This document shows, piece by piece, positions 1 to 6,526 of a DNA stretch of 14,698 bases; position 1 is the stretch's first letter, and each line of letters opens with the position of its first letter. Both the position numbers and the translations under genes were made by a program. Source of the DNA: UMGS1519 sp963621885 (GTDB taxonomy: Bacteria > Actinomycetota > Coriobacteriia > Coriobacteriales > Eggerthellaceae); NCBI GenBank assembly GCA_963621885.1, contig CAVFFT010000024.1, positions 1-14,698 on the forward strand, given 5' to 3'. The notes beneath the pieces are model-generated. The model had not been told where the DNA came from, did no database searches, and was given only the letters and a program-made list of their open reading frames with translations.

Positions 1-32
1 CCCCGGGACGCACTGGAGCTTCCGCAAACGCA

Positions 33-64
33 GATGCGGGCCGCCTTGCTTGGCAGCCCGCATC
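33..64 (-). terminator. Hairpin downstream of the LysR gene, probable terminator
   Basis: Arms GATGCGGGC (33-41) and GCCCGCATC (56-64) pair perfectly over 9 bp. The stem continues after one mismatch with GCC/GGC (43-45 with 52-54), leaving a 6-nt loop. It lies about 45 nt beyond the stop of the minus-strand LysR gene. The minus-strand tail (TGCGTTTGCGG) is only weakly T-rich, so the hairpin is certain but its role as an intrinsic terminator is inferred. Confidence 0.5.
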
Positions 65-107
65 AGAAAGCGCTTATGTCTTGCAGCCTCAGTCTGAATG
101 AAACCTT

Positions 108-1028
108 CTACTTGTTGAAGGTCGGCTGCTGTATCCCGTGCTCGTCAAGGTATTTCAGGTTGTAGTCGATGAACTCGTTGACCACCCCGCGCTGCGGCGT
201 CTTCTGGTAGGCGAAATAGACCTTGTGGTAGTCGTCGGTCGAAAGGCCGTCAATGGGAATAAACGACAGGTCTTGGAACACCTTCGCCACAAGGGAGAAG
301 CAGAATATCGCCATGTTCTGCGGGTCGGCCTGCACGAGTGACGACATGGTCATCTCATCGAAATAGCCGGCGCGCATATCTATTTCCGCGCCGCCCAAAG
401 CACGCTGCACCGTCGCGTATGCCACATTGCTCGAGTCGTAGGTCATCACGGGACGACCCTTCAAATCGTCAATGGAAATGCTGGTCTTTCGCGCCCAGGG
501 ATGCTTCCCGTTCACACACAGCACAATGGGCTGCACGGCGCACAGCCGGTAGTTGATCCGGTCGTAATCCCCCACCTTGCTCATGTAGGCAACCTCGATG
601 TCGCCCCGCAAAAGCTGGCTCGTGAGGTCGGGGGAATAGCCCTGGCGAATCATGAACGCCGGCTTGTGCGGCGATTTCGTCCGGAATTCGTTCACCGAAC
701 GCGACCAGGCGCGGCTCTGCATGCAGGGCACCACGCCAATGCGCAGGAGCAGGTCGTTCGCGCCGCGTTCCGCCTCACGGGCAAGCATGATGCCGTTCTC
801 GATATCGGTGATGGCAAGGCAGGCACACTCGTAGAATTTCTCTCCTGCCTCAGTGAGCGAGGTGTTTCCGCTTCGGTTGCGCGAGAGGAGCTTCGCCCCC
901 ACTTCGGTTTCAAGACGCGTGATGGCGGAAGACAGCGCCGGCTGCGAGATGAAGAGATCCGAAGCCGCCTGCGTGAAGCTGAGCACCTCCGCCAAGCGTT
1001 TGAAATAGCGCAACTGATCGTATGTCAT
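108..1028 (-). CDS. LysR-family transcriptional regulator, last gene of the VOC/SDR cluster
   Basis: A 306-residue protein of usual LysR length. Residues 1-60 form the winged helix-turn-helix: it opens MTYDQLRYFKRLAE and contains FTQAASDLFISQPALSSAI, the recognition-helix signature. Residues from about 90 are the periplasmic-binding-protein-like effector domain (LLLRIGVVPCMQSRAW, then LLRGDIEVAYMS and HPWARK). The ATG lies 7 nt after the stop of the VOC gene upstream, so it is co-transcribed with the enzyme genes rather than divergent from them, which is less usual for LysR regulators. It probably senses a substrate or product of the neighbouring VOC/SDR enzymes and regulates their promoter, including its own expression. 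The effector cannot be read from sequence. Family assignment is very secure; the target is inference from position. Confidence 0.93.
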   Translation of the reverse strand: MTYDQLRYFKRLAEVLSFTQAASDLFISQPALSSAITRLETEVGAKLLSRNRSGNTSLTEAGEKFYECACLAITDIENGIMLAREAERGANDLLLRIGVVPCMQSRAWSRSVNEFRTKSPHKPAFMIRQGYSPDLTSQLLRGDIEVAYMSKVGDYDRINYRLCAVQPIVLCVNGKHPWARKTSISIDDLKGRPVMTYDSSNVAYATVQRALGGAEIDMRAGYFDEMTMSSLVQADPQNMAIFCFSLVAKVFQDLSFIPIDGLSTDDYHKVYFAYQKTPQRGVVNEFIDYNLKYLDEHGIQQPTFNK

Positions 1029-1035
1029 AAGTCGC

Positions 1036-1524
1036 CTAGCCCTTCGCCTTCGTCACAACCTCGGTAATGAAACCGATTTGAGAGAGCGTATCATAAAAGG
1101 TGAACTTCCCGTCAGGGTTGACGACCGATTTCCCCTCCTGATACACCTCCACTCCCCGCTCTTTCATCAGGGAGGTCACCACGTCGTTGCTCTCGACGTC
1201 GTTGAAACGAATATGGTGCAGGGCGTGGCCATAGGGGTTCTCCCGCAGGAAATCCTTCTGCATCGAAGCGTCAGGACCCGCCGGCTCCATAAACTCGATT
1301 CGCACGCCAAAATGGCTGTAGCTCGCGATGCGCGCCCAGGAATCGACAACCTCACCGCGATAGCGCAGCTCGGGATACTTCGTCTCCTTCACGAAATCGG
1401 GCTCGATGCCATACACCTGCCGCATGCCCTCGATGCTCTTGTCAATATCGGGAACGACGACGCCTATTTGGATGATTTCGGTCAGCACGTCCGTCGGACG
1501 CGCCGCCTCGTTTTCCGCCGCCAT
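1036..1524 (-). CDS. VOC (glyoxalase/methylmalonyl-CoA epimerase-like) protein 1
   Basis: A 162-residue single-chain vicinal-oxygen-chelate protein, related to methylmalonyl-CoA epimerase-like members. The two beta-alpha-beta-beta-beta halves are visible: EIIQIGVVVPDID near residue 16 and ALHHIRFNDVE near 101. By comparison with methylmalonyl-CoA epimerase the metal ligands would be Q19 (usually His), E77 in IEFMEP, His 103/104 in LHHIRF and E155 in GFITEVV. Members of this superfamily epimerise, racemise, isomerise or cleave substrates through a metal-stabilised enolate. The ATG lies 3 nt after the SDR stop (TAG GAC ATG), implying translational coupling. It has exactly the same length as the second VOC protein at 2401-2889 and clear similarity throughout, so the two are paralogues. 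The fold is secure; the reaction and substrate are unknown. Confidence 0.88.
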   Translation of the reverse strand: MAAENEAARPTDVLTEIIQIGVVVPDIDKSIEGMRQVYGIEPDFVKETKYPELRYRGEVVDSWARIASYSHFGVRIEFMEPAGPDASMQKDFLRENPYGHALHHIRFNDVESNDVVTSLMKERGVEVYQEGKSVVNPDGKFTFYDTLSQIGFITEVVTKAKG

Positions 1525-1527
1525 GTC

Positions 1528-2292
1528 CTACGGCTCCACTTTGAGGGGCTTCAGGCCATTCACCACGAAACCGCCATCGACCACAAGGTTCGCGCCATTG
1601 ACATAGCTTGCCTCAGGCGACGCGAGGAAGAACACGGCGTTGGCGACATCATGCACATCGCCGAGGCGACCGAGCGGCACCGCGCCCAGACGCGAATCCA
1701 TCACGCCCGGCTTGTCGTAGTAGGCGCGATTCAGTTCAGTGAAAAGCACGCCGGGGCTCACCGAATTGCAGCGGATGCCGCGCTCGCCCCACTGCACCGC
1801 CGTCAACTTTGTCAGCATAAGTACCGCCGCTTTCGTCGGGGAATACGCGCCGGTGTTCTTGCCAGGCTCAAGACCGCTGGTCGAAGCCATGTTCACGATG
1901 GCGCCACCGTTCTCAAACATCTCGGTGCCGAACACCTGCGTGCAGAAGAACATGCCGTTCACATTGATATCGAAAGCGCGCTTCCAGTCCGCCTCGGTGA
2001 TGTCCTCGAGCAGCGAGGGGACCCCGCCCACGCCGGCGTTGTTCACCAGCACATCGATGCGACCGAACTTCGCGAGCGCCTGCTCTTTCGCCTGCTGCAC
2101 ACTCTCCTTGCTGGTGGCATCGCACTTCACGACCAGCACGTCCTCGAGCTCGCCCGCCCATTCCCGAGCGACCTCATCGAGCACATCCAGAATGACGACC
2201 TTGTCGCCATTCGCGAGAAACTTCTCGGCGATCGCGCGGCCAATGCCCCGCGCGGCGCCCGTCACCACAACGATCCTGCTGTTGTCTTCCAT
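1528..2292 (-). CDS. Short-chain dehydrogenase/reductase (classical SDR)
   Basis: A 254-residue classical SDR, a cytosolic NAD(P)-dependent oxidoreductase of alcohol/ketone groups. Motifs in order: TGAARGIG (11-18) for the dinucleotide; Asp36 at the end of beta-2 (VVILDV), which in this family favours NAD(H) over NADP(H); NNAG (84-87); catalytic Asn about 110; Ser137 in NMASTSG; Tyr150 and Lys154 in YSPTK; and the C-terminal VNGANLVVDGG. The start chosen is the ATG at 2292, preceded by GGAAGGG about 5 nt upstream. A longer open frame exists to 2394, but its extra 34 residues have no family similarity. The gene sits between two VOC genes, 108 nt downstream of one and 3 nt upstream of the other. 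It may reduce or oxidise the compound that the VOC proteins epimerise. Substrate unknown. Confidence 0.93.
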   Translation of the reverse strand: MEDNSRIVVVTGAARGIGRAIAEKFLANGDKVVILDVLDEVAREWAGELEDVLVVKCDATSKESVQQAKEQALAKFGRIDVLVNNAGVGGVPSLLEDITEADWKRAFDINVNGMFFCTQVFGTEMFENGGAIVNMASTSGLEPGKNTGAYSPTKAAVLMLTKLTAVQWGERGIRCNSVSPGVLFTELNRAYYDKPGVMDSRLGAVPLGRLGDVHDVANAVFFLASPEASYVNGANLVVDGGFVVNGLKPLKVEP

Positions 2293-2400
2293 TGGTATCC
2301 CTTCCTTTTCATGATGCTGAGCCGCATGCGCGGCGCGTTCTCCCAACGCTAAGCCGCGAGCGGTCCATTCCCCACCTGCAGCCCTTCTCTTCACAATCCC

Positions 2401-2889
2401 TTAGGCGTCCTTCGCCTTCGTTACCACCTCAACGAAAAAGCCCAGCTCGTCTTTCGTGTCGTAGTAGGTTCCCTTTCCGCCGGGATGCACAAACGAGTTC
2501 TGCTCCTGGTATTTCTCGATGCCCAGATCGGCCATGATGTTCGTGATGACGTCGTTATCTTCGACATCGGTAAAGCGGATATGATGGAGCGAATGGCCAT
2601 GATGAGGCCCCTCGTTCAGATAGTCGCGCCAGATGCTCTGGTCGCCCAAAGGCTGGATGAACTCGATCTGCGTGCCAAAGAAGTCGTAATTGGCAATGCG
2701 CGCGGGCGTGTCGATGAACTCGCCCCGGTAGTAGCTTTCGGCAAAGCCCGCCTCGAACATGCTGTCGGGTTCAAGCTTGAAAATGCGGCGCATGCCCGCC
2801 AGCGTGACGTCGAGGTCTTCGACAACCAAGCCAACCTGCACGATGCTTGTCAGGTAATCCGTCAGCAAGGATTTTTTCTCTTCGGCCAT
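2401..2889 (-). CDS. VOC (glyoxalase/methylmalonyl-CoA epimerase-like) protein 2
   Basis: A 162-residue VOC-superfamily protein, paralogous to the product at 1036-1524 and the first gene of the cluster. Shared landmarks are SIVQVGLVVEDLD at the N-terminus, YYRGEFID, ARIANYDFFG, IEFIQP, HSLHHIRFTDVEDNDV, and a near-identical C-terminus (EVVTKAKD). Putative metal ligands are Q18, E76, His 102/103 and E154; as in its paralogue, Gln replaces the usual first His. The ATG at 2889 has AAAGGAGC 6 nt upstream. The longer open frame to 2943 is rejected because the ribosome site fits 2889 and the added residues are not family-like. It could be an epimerase or racemase, or form a heterodimer with its paralogue. 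Methylmalonyl-CoA epimerase itself is less likely, because no mutase or carboxylase gene is nearby. Confidence 0.88.
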   Translation of the reverse strand: MAEEKKSLLTDYLTSIVQVGLVVEDLDVTLAGMRRIFKLEPDSMFEAGFAESYYRGEFIDTPARIANYDFFGTQIEFIQPLGDQSIWRDYLNEGPHHGHSLHHIRFTDVEDNDVITNIMADLGIEKYQEQNSFVHPGGKGTYYDTKDELGFFVEVVTKAKDA

Positions 2890-2970
2890 AAGCTGCTCCT
2901 TTCCCTTGGTTTCTCCGTTTTCCAGATTGTTCAAGGGGCGCATGAGCGGCCCCTCCCTCCCCTTCCGTCA

Positions 2971-2976
2971 AGTATA
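2971..2976 (-). promoter_or_regulatory. Candidate -10 box for the VOC/SDR/LysR cluster
   Basis: On the minus strand TATACT lies about 80 nt before the start of the first VOC gene. A matching -35 at normal spacing is poor (GAAGAG), as is common for promoters needing an activator such as a LysR protein. This is the best candidate seen in the leader, but it is weak evidence. Confidence 0.3.
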
Positions 2977-3065
2977 GGGGGCAGGCATTGCTGCTCTTCA
3001 TGCACAAAAAGCGCAGTTCTCATACGCGACTTGAATAGGGAAAGGAAGCGGGGCGAGCGCGGGCA

Positions 3066-3105
3066 AATGCCGGCTGTGGCCGAAGGCGAATGCAAGCTGC
3101 GGCGC
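3066..3105. repeat. 40-bp direct repeat, copy 1
   Basis: Identical over 40 bp to 3171-3210, with a start-to-start distance of 105 bp. Each copy itself holds two variants of an 18-bp unit, GCGAATGCNNGCTGNGGC, offset by 23 bp (here 3063-3080, with GCA for GCG, and 3086-3103). It lies between operons and outside any gene. Confidence 0.9.
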
Positions 3106-3170
3106 GCGCTCGCATACACCGCCGGGTGCAGCCCCACATGCGATTGCCACGGGTTGACGCCCCATGCGCG

Positions 3171-3210
3171 AATGCCGGCTGTGGCCGAAGGCGAATGCAA
3201 GCTGCGGCGC
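3171..3210. repeat. 40-bp direct repeat, copy 2
   Basis: Second exact copy of the element at 3066-3105. Its inner 18-bp units are at 3168-3185 and 3191-3208. The 65-bp stretch between the copies holds an inverted pair TCGCAT (3110-3115) / ATGCGA (3138-3143). Two copies alone are not a CRISPR array. It more likely belongs to a dispersed intergenic repeat family. Confidence 0.9.
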
Positions 3211-3241
3211 TCGTTTCACCAAGCCGCGTTTCCCGGCACAC

Positions 3242-3270
3242 GAAAAGGCCGGCACGCTATGCGCGCCGGC
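3242..3270 (-). terminator. Terminator of the pntAB operon
   Basis: GCCGGC (3248-3253) and GCCGGC (3265-3270) pair, and the stem extends inward through CGC/GCG after one A-C mismatch, with a TAT loop. On the minus strand the stem is followed by CTTTTCG. It lies about 45 nt beyond the pntB stop, the right place for an intrinsic terminator separating pntAB from the repeat region and the VOC/SDR cluster. Confidence 0.65.
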
Positions 3271-3313
3271 TCGTTCGTTTCGTTTTGGCATTCAGCCGAT
3301 TGAAAGCCCGTCC

Positions 3314-4780
3314 TTAGCCCAGCTCGGTGTTGATTGCCTCAACGGACTGCTTCGCGTCGCCCAGAAGCATCCGCGTGTTCTCGTTGAAGAAGAGCGGGTT
3401 CTCGACACCGGAGTAGCCGTGGTTGCCCATCGAGCGCTTGAAGACGATGACCTTCTTCGCTTCCCATACGCGCAGCACGGGCATGCCGGCGATAGGCGAA
3501 TTGGGGTCGGTCTCAGCGGAGGGGTTCACTGTGTCGTTCGCGCCGATGACCAGCACCACATCGACATCGCCGAACTCGTCGTTGATCTCGTCAAGCTCGT
3601 AGACGTTGTCATAAGGAACCTTGGCCTCGGCCAGCAGGACGTTCATATGGCCCGGCATGCGTCCGGCGACCGGATGGATGCCGAACTTCACGTCAACGCC
3701 GCGCGCCGTAAGCTTGCGGGTCAGCTCCGCAACCGGGAACTGCGCCTGCGCCACCGCCATGCCGAAGCCGGGGGTGATGACGACCTTCTTCGCGTCCATT
3801 AACAGGTCGGCTACACGCTTGGCGGTCGTTTCAACATGCGCGCCATGCTCGTAGGTCACCGCGGAGGAAGCGGAGGTGTCGGTGCCGAATCCGCCCAGGA
3901 TGACCGAGACGAACGAGCGGTTCATGCCCTTGCACATGATGTAGGAGAGATACGCGCCCGAAGAGCCGACCAGTGCGCCTGCGATGATGAGCAGGTCGTT
4001 GTTGAGCGTGAAGCCCGCCATGGCCGCCGCCCAGCCTGAGTAGGAATTCAGCATGGAGACGACAACCGGCATGTCGCCGCCGCCAATGGCAGCCACCAGA
4101 TGAAGGCCCAGCACCAGCGAAATGACCGTGAGGATGACGAGCGGAATCAGGCCCTCCTGCACGCCGTTCGTGTTCACGAGCCACGCGATCAGGGCGATGG
4201 AAGCGACCACCATCGCGAGGTTCAGCCAGTTGCGGCCAGGCAGGCACAGCGGCTTGCCGGAAATCTTCGCCGAAAGCTTCAGGTAGGCGATGATCGAACC
4301 GGTGAAGGTGACCGCGCCGATGAAGACGGCAAGACCCACTTCGCCCATATGGAATCCGTTCGCTCCGGCCAGACCCGGCTCGGTGAGGAAGGATTCATAG
4401 CCCACGAGCACGGCCGCCAAACCGACGAAGGAGTGCAGCTCGGCCACCAACTGGGGCATTTCGGTCATCTGAACGTTCTTCGCCTTATGAACGCCAATGA
4501 CGGCACCCACAGCGATAGCGACCAGCATCAGGAGCAGCGCCAGCACCGCGCCGCGGTCGTCCTGCGCAATTACCAGAATGATGGTGCCCACCAGGGCGAA
4601 TGCCATACCGGCAACACCAAACTTGTTGCCCCGCAGAGCGGTTGCCTGCTGGGAGAGTCCGGCGAGAGCCAGGATGAAAAGCAGTGCCGCGGCGATCCAT
4701 GCGAGGGATTCGAAACGGCTCAGTGCGTCGAGCACATCAGGCGAAATGTTGAACGCCATATCAAGAATGCTCTGTTCCAT
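3314..4780 (-). CDS. pntB: NAD(P) transhydrogenase, beta subunit
   Basis: A 488-residue inner-membrane subunit of the proton-translocating transhydrogenase, which drives NADH + NADP+ to NAD+ + NADPH using the proton gradient. Roughly residues 27-285 are a series of hydrophobic helices. They include MPQLVAELHSFVG, whose His116 corresponds to the proton-path His91 of E. coli PntB, and VSMLNSYSGW, whose Asn245 corresponds to Asn222. The C-terminal NADP domain carries GFGMAVAQ (338-345), GIHPVAGRMPGH (367-378), GANDTVNP (413-420), the NADP-selecting KRS (448-450), GYSGVENPLF (455-464) and GDAK (474-477). No key residue is missing. It is about 26 residues longer than E. coli PntB at the N-terminus; Met8 is an alternative start. 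The start follows the pntA stop by 1 nt, with AGGAG inside the pntA end, so the subunits are translationally coupled. Confidence 0.97.
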   Translation of the reverse strand: MEQSILDMAFNISPDVLDALSRFESLAWIAAALLFILALAGLSQQATALRGNKFGVAGMAFALVGTIILVIAQDDRGAVLALLLMLVAIAVGAVIGVHKAKNVQMTEMPQLVAELHSFVGLAAVLVGYESFLTEPGLAGANGFHMGEVGLAVFIGAVTFTGSIIAYLKLSAKISGKPLCLPGRNWLNLAMVVASIALIAWLVNTNGVQEGLIPLVILTVISLVLGLHLVAAIGGGDMPVVVSMLNSYSGWAAAMAGFTLNNDLLIIAGALVGSSGAYLSYIMCKGMNRSFVSVILGGFGTDTSASSAVTYEHGAHVETTAKRVADLLMDAKKVVITPGFGMAVAQAQFPVAELTRKLTARGVDVKFGIHPVAGRMPGHMNVLLAEAKVPYDNVYELDEINDEFGDVDVVLVIGANDTVNPSAETDPNSPIAGMPVLRVWEAKKVIVFKRSMGNHGYSGVENPLFFNENTRMLLGDAKQSVEAINTELG

Positions 4781-4781
4781 G

Positions 4782-6335
4782 TTACTCAGAGCTCCTCTCG
4801 AACATCTTCAGCATGCGGTTCGTCACCGTAAAGCCGCCGAAAATGTTGATCGACGCGATAGCCATCGCGATGACAGACAGTACGACCACCACGGGGTTAT
4901 CGGATCCAACGAGGAGCAGGGCGCCCACGATGATGATGCCCGAAATGGCGTTCGTCTCCGACATGAGGGGCGTGTGGAGCGAATGGGTCACGTTCGTGAT
5001 GACGTAGAAGCCCACAACGCAGGCAAGCGCGAACACGAAGAAATGGCCGACCATCTCGGTGGGAGCCGCCATCATCAGCAGCACCACGAGAGCCGCCAGG
5101 AGAAGCTTCCACCAGAGGCCCTTGAAGCGGCGCTTTTCCGCCTCTTCTTCGGCGGCGACCTGCGCCTGCTCCTCCTTGGGAACGACGTTCTCCTTTTCCG
5201 GCATCGTCACCGACACATGAACCGGCGGCGGCGGCCACATGATGTCGCGGCCAAGCGTGACGGTCACGCCGCGGACGACAATGTCTTCCTCGTCGAGAAC
5301 GAGCTGGCCATCCTTGGCCGGCGTCGTGAGCTTCAGGAAGTTCACGATGTTCTGGCCATAGAGCTGCGACGATTGCGCGGGAAGGCGGTTGTAGAGCTCC
5401 TGATAGCCGATGATGTCGACGTCGTTTTCCGTCGTCACGACCTGATTCGGCTTAGAAAGCGTGCAGTTGCCGCCGAATTCGGACGCGCCCATGTCGACGA
5501 CGACCGAACCGGGCTTCATGCCGGCAACCGCTTCCGCGGTGAGCAGCACCGGAGCGGGACGGCCCGGCACCTGCGCCGTGGTAATGACCACGTCACATTT
5601 CGCGGCCTGCTTCGCGTAGACCTCGAGCACGCGCGCCTGCTCATCCTCGTCGAGCGCCTTCGCATAGCCGTCGGACGATTCCTGCTTCACGGGAATCTCG
5701 ACAAAAGTGGCGCCGAGCGATTTCACCTGGTCGGCAACGTCGGCACGAACGTCGGTCGCGTAGACCTCGGCGCCCATCGAGCCCGCCACGCCAATCGCGG
5801 CAAGACCCGCCACGCCAACGCCGATGACGTACACCTTCGCAGGGGCGACTTTGCCAGCCGCCGTTACCTGTCCGCCAAAGGTGCGGCCCAGACGGCCCGC
5901 AGCCTCGATGACGGCGCGATAGCCCGACACATTCGCCATAGAAGAACGCACGTCGAGCGACTGCGCGCGAGAGATGCGAGGAACGGCATCGAGCGCGAGC
6001 GCCGTGATATTGCGTGAAGCGTAGCGCTGACCGAGCTCCTTATCCACATTCGGGTTCAGGCGGGCGATAAGCGTCGCGCCCTCCTTGATGAATTTCTCGT
6101 GCTGAGTGTTCGGCGAGTCGAAGCACAGGACGATATCAGCGCCCCACGCCTCTTCGGTGCTGACTATCTCGGCGCCCGCCTCCCGGTACTCATCATCGGA
6201 AAAGCTTGCGAAGATACCCGCTCCGCTTTCGACGCAGACGTCGTAGCCGAGCCGTTTCAGATCGACGACATTCAAAGGCGATCCGGCAACTACCGGCTGG
6301 CCTTCGACCGCTTCTCTGGGGATTCCGATTTTCAC
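4782..6335 (-). CDS. pntA: NAD(P) transhydrogenase, alpha subunit
   Basis: A 517-residue alpha subunit, close to the 510 residues of E. coli PntA. It has the NAD(H)-binding domain fused to membrane helices, so this is the two-gene E. coli layout rather than the three-gene layout. Visible parts: VKIGIPRE at the N-terminus; RISRAQSLD (about 120-128), the RQD-loop region contacting nicotinamide; GVGVAGLAAIG (172-182) for NAD; Asp195 at the end of the next strand; a charged linker (about 379-403); and four hydrophobic helices from about 408 on. The start chosen is GTG at 6335, with AAGGAGGAAG about 3 nt upstream. An ATG at 6362 is possible but would place that ribosome site inside the gene. The early motif reads EGQPVVAGSP where E. 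coli has NETRVAATP, so one Arg is replaced. It partners with the adjacent pntB. Confidence 0.96.
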   Translation of the reverse strand: MKIGIPREAVEGQPVVAGSPLNVVDLKRLGYDVCVESGAGIFASFSDDEYREAGAEIVSTEEAWGADIVLCFDSPNTQHEKFIKEGATLIARLNPNVDKELGQRYASRNITALALDAVPRISRAQSLDVRSSMANVSGYRAVIEAAGRLGRTFGGQVTAAGKVAPAKVYVIGVGVAGLAAIGVAGSMGAEVYATDVRADVADQVKSLGATFVEIPVKQESSDGYAKALDEDEQARVLEVYAKQAAKCDVVITTAQVPGRPAPVLLTAEAVAGMKPGSVVVDMGASEFGGNCTLSKPNQVVTTENDVDIIGYQELYNRLPAQSSQLYGQNIVNFLKLTTPAKDGQLVLDEEDIVVRGVTVTLGRDIMWPPPPVHVSVTMPEKENVVPKEEQAQVAAEEEAEKRRFKGLWWKLLLAALVVLLMMAAPTEMVGHFFVFALACVVGFYVITNVTHSLHTPLMSETNAISGIIIVGALLLVGSDNPVVVVLSVIAMAIASINIFGGFTVTNRMLKMFERSSE

Positions 6336-6429
6336 AACCTTCCTCCTTTTCCTGTCTACCAATTTCCGTAAATCATTATCCCGAGGAATTAGCTAGGTTC
6401 TTATTCGTGTGGAAGGCTAATCGATTGGG

Positions 6430-6449
6430 ATTATAAGATGCTCTTATAA
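6430..6449 (-). promoter_or_regulatory. pntA promoter -10 box overlapped by a 19-bp palindromic operator-like site
   Basis: The sequence TTATAAGATGCTCTTATAA (6431-6449) is a perfect inverted repeat of two 8-bp arms around TGC. On the minus strand, positions 6435-6430 read TATAAT, the consensus -10, about 95 nt before the pntA GTG. The -35 region upstream is poor (AACCTC at 17-bp spacing). A dimeric regulator bound to the palindrome would cover the -10 and spacer, which fits repression or spacer-distorting activation. The binding protein is unknown. Confidence 0.55.
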
Positions 6450-6483
6450 AAGGAGGTTCTATCCGCGCCCGTGCATTGAACGT

Positions 6484-6526
6484 ATAAAAGAACGAAACCC
6501 AGGATTAAAAACATCCTGGGTTTCGT
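6484..6526 (-). terminator. Intrinsic terminator of the Gfo/Idh/MocA oxidoreductase gene
   Basis: Arms 6492-6505 and 6513-6526 (ACGAAACCCAGGAT and its exact complement) form a perfect 14-bp stem with a 7-nt loop. On the minus strand it is followed by TCTTTTATA, while the plus-strand side has no T-run, so it serves minus-strand transcription. It lies about 200 nt past the oxidoreductase stop and upstream of the pntA promoter, isolating pntAB from read-through. Confidence 0.8.

Larger units (their letters stand above)
2890..3313. other. Gene-free 424-bp interval between pntB and the VOC/SDR cluster
   Basis: No convincing gene. The interval contains, from right to left on the minus strand, the pntAB terminator (3242-3270), the nested repeat (3063-3210), and the leader and presumed promoter of the VOC/SDR cluster (2890-3060). 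Short open frames here on the minus strand arise from the repeats and have no start signals or family features. Confidence 0.7.

Noticed and set aside
1078..2352. 424-residue open frame on the plus strand
   Set aside because: Antisense to VOC1 and the SDR, both of which are clear genes with ribosome sites and tight operon spacing.
3066..3210. CRISPR array
   Set aside because: Only two 40-bp repeat copies, separated by 65 bp, with internal sub-repeats and no cas genes nearby; the pattern fits an intergenic repeat, not an array.
3020..3291. Short minus-strand open frames containing repeated AFAFGHSRH-like peptides
   Set aside because: The peptide repeats are simply translations of the 40-bp DNA repeat. 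They appear in overlapping frames, lack ribosome sites, and lie past the pntAB terminator.
4497..6017. 506-residue open frame on the plus strand
   Set aside because: Antisense shadow of pntA and the start of pntB; no motifs, and rich in Arg/His as expected for this artefact.
6450..6476. AGGAGGT on the plus strand followed by a GTG, suggesting a small plus-strand gene
   Set aside because: The frame GTG CAT TGA ends after two codons, and other nearby starts give nothing convincing; the motif is likely chance in the minus-strand promoter region.
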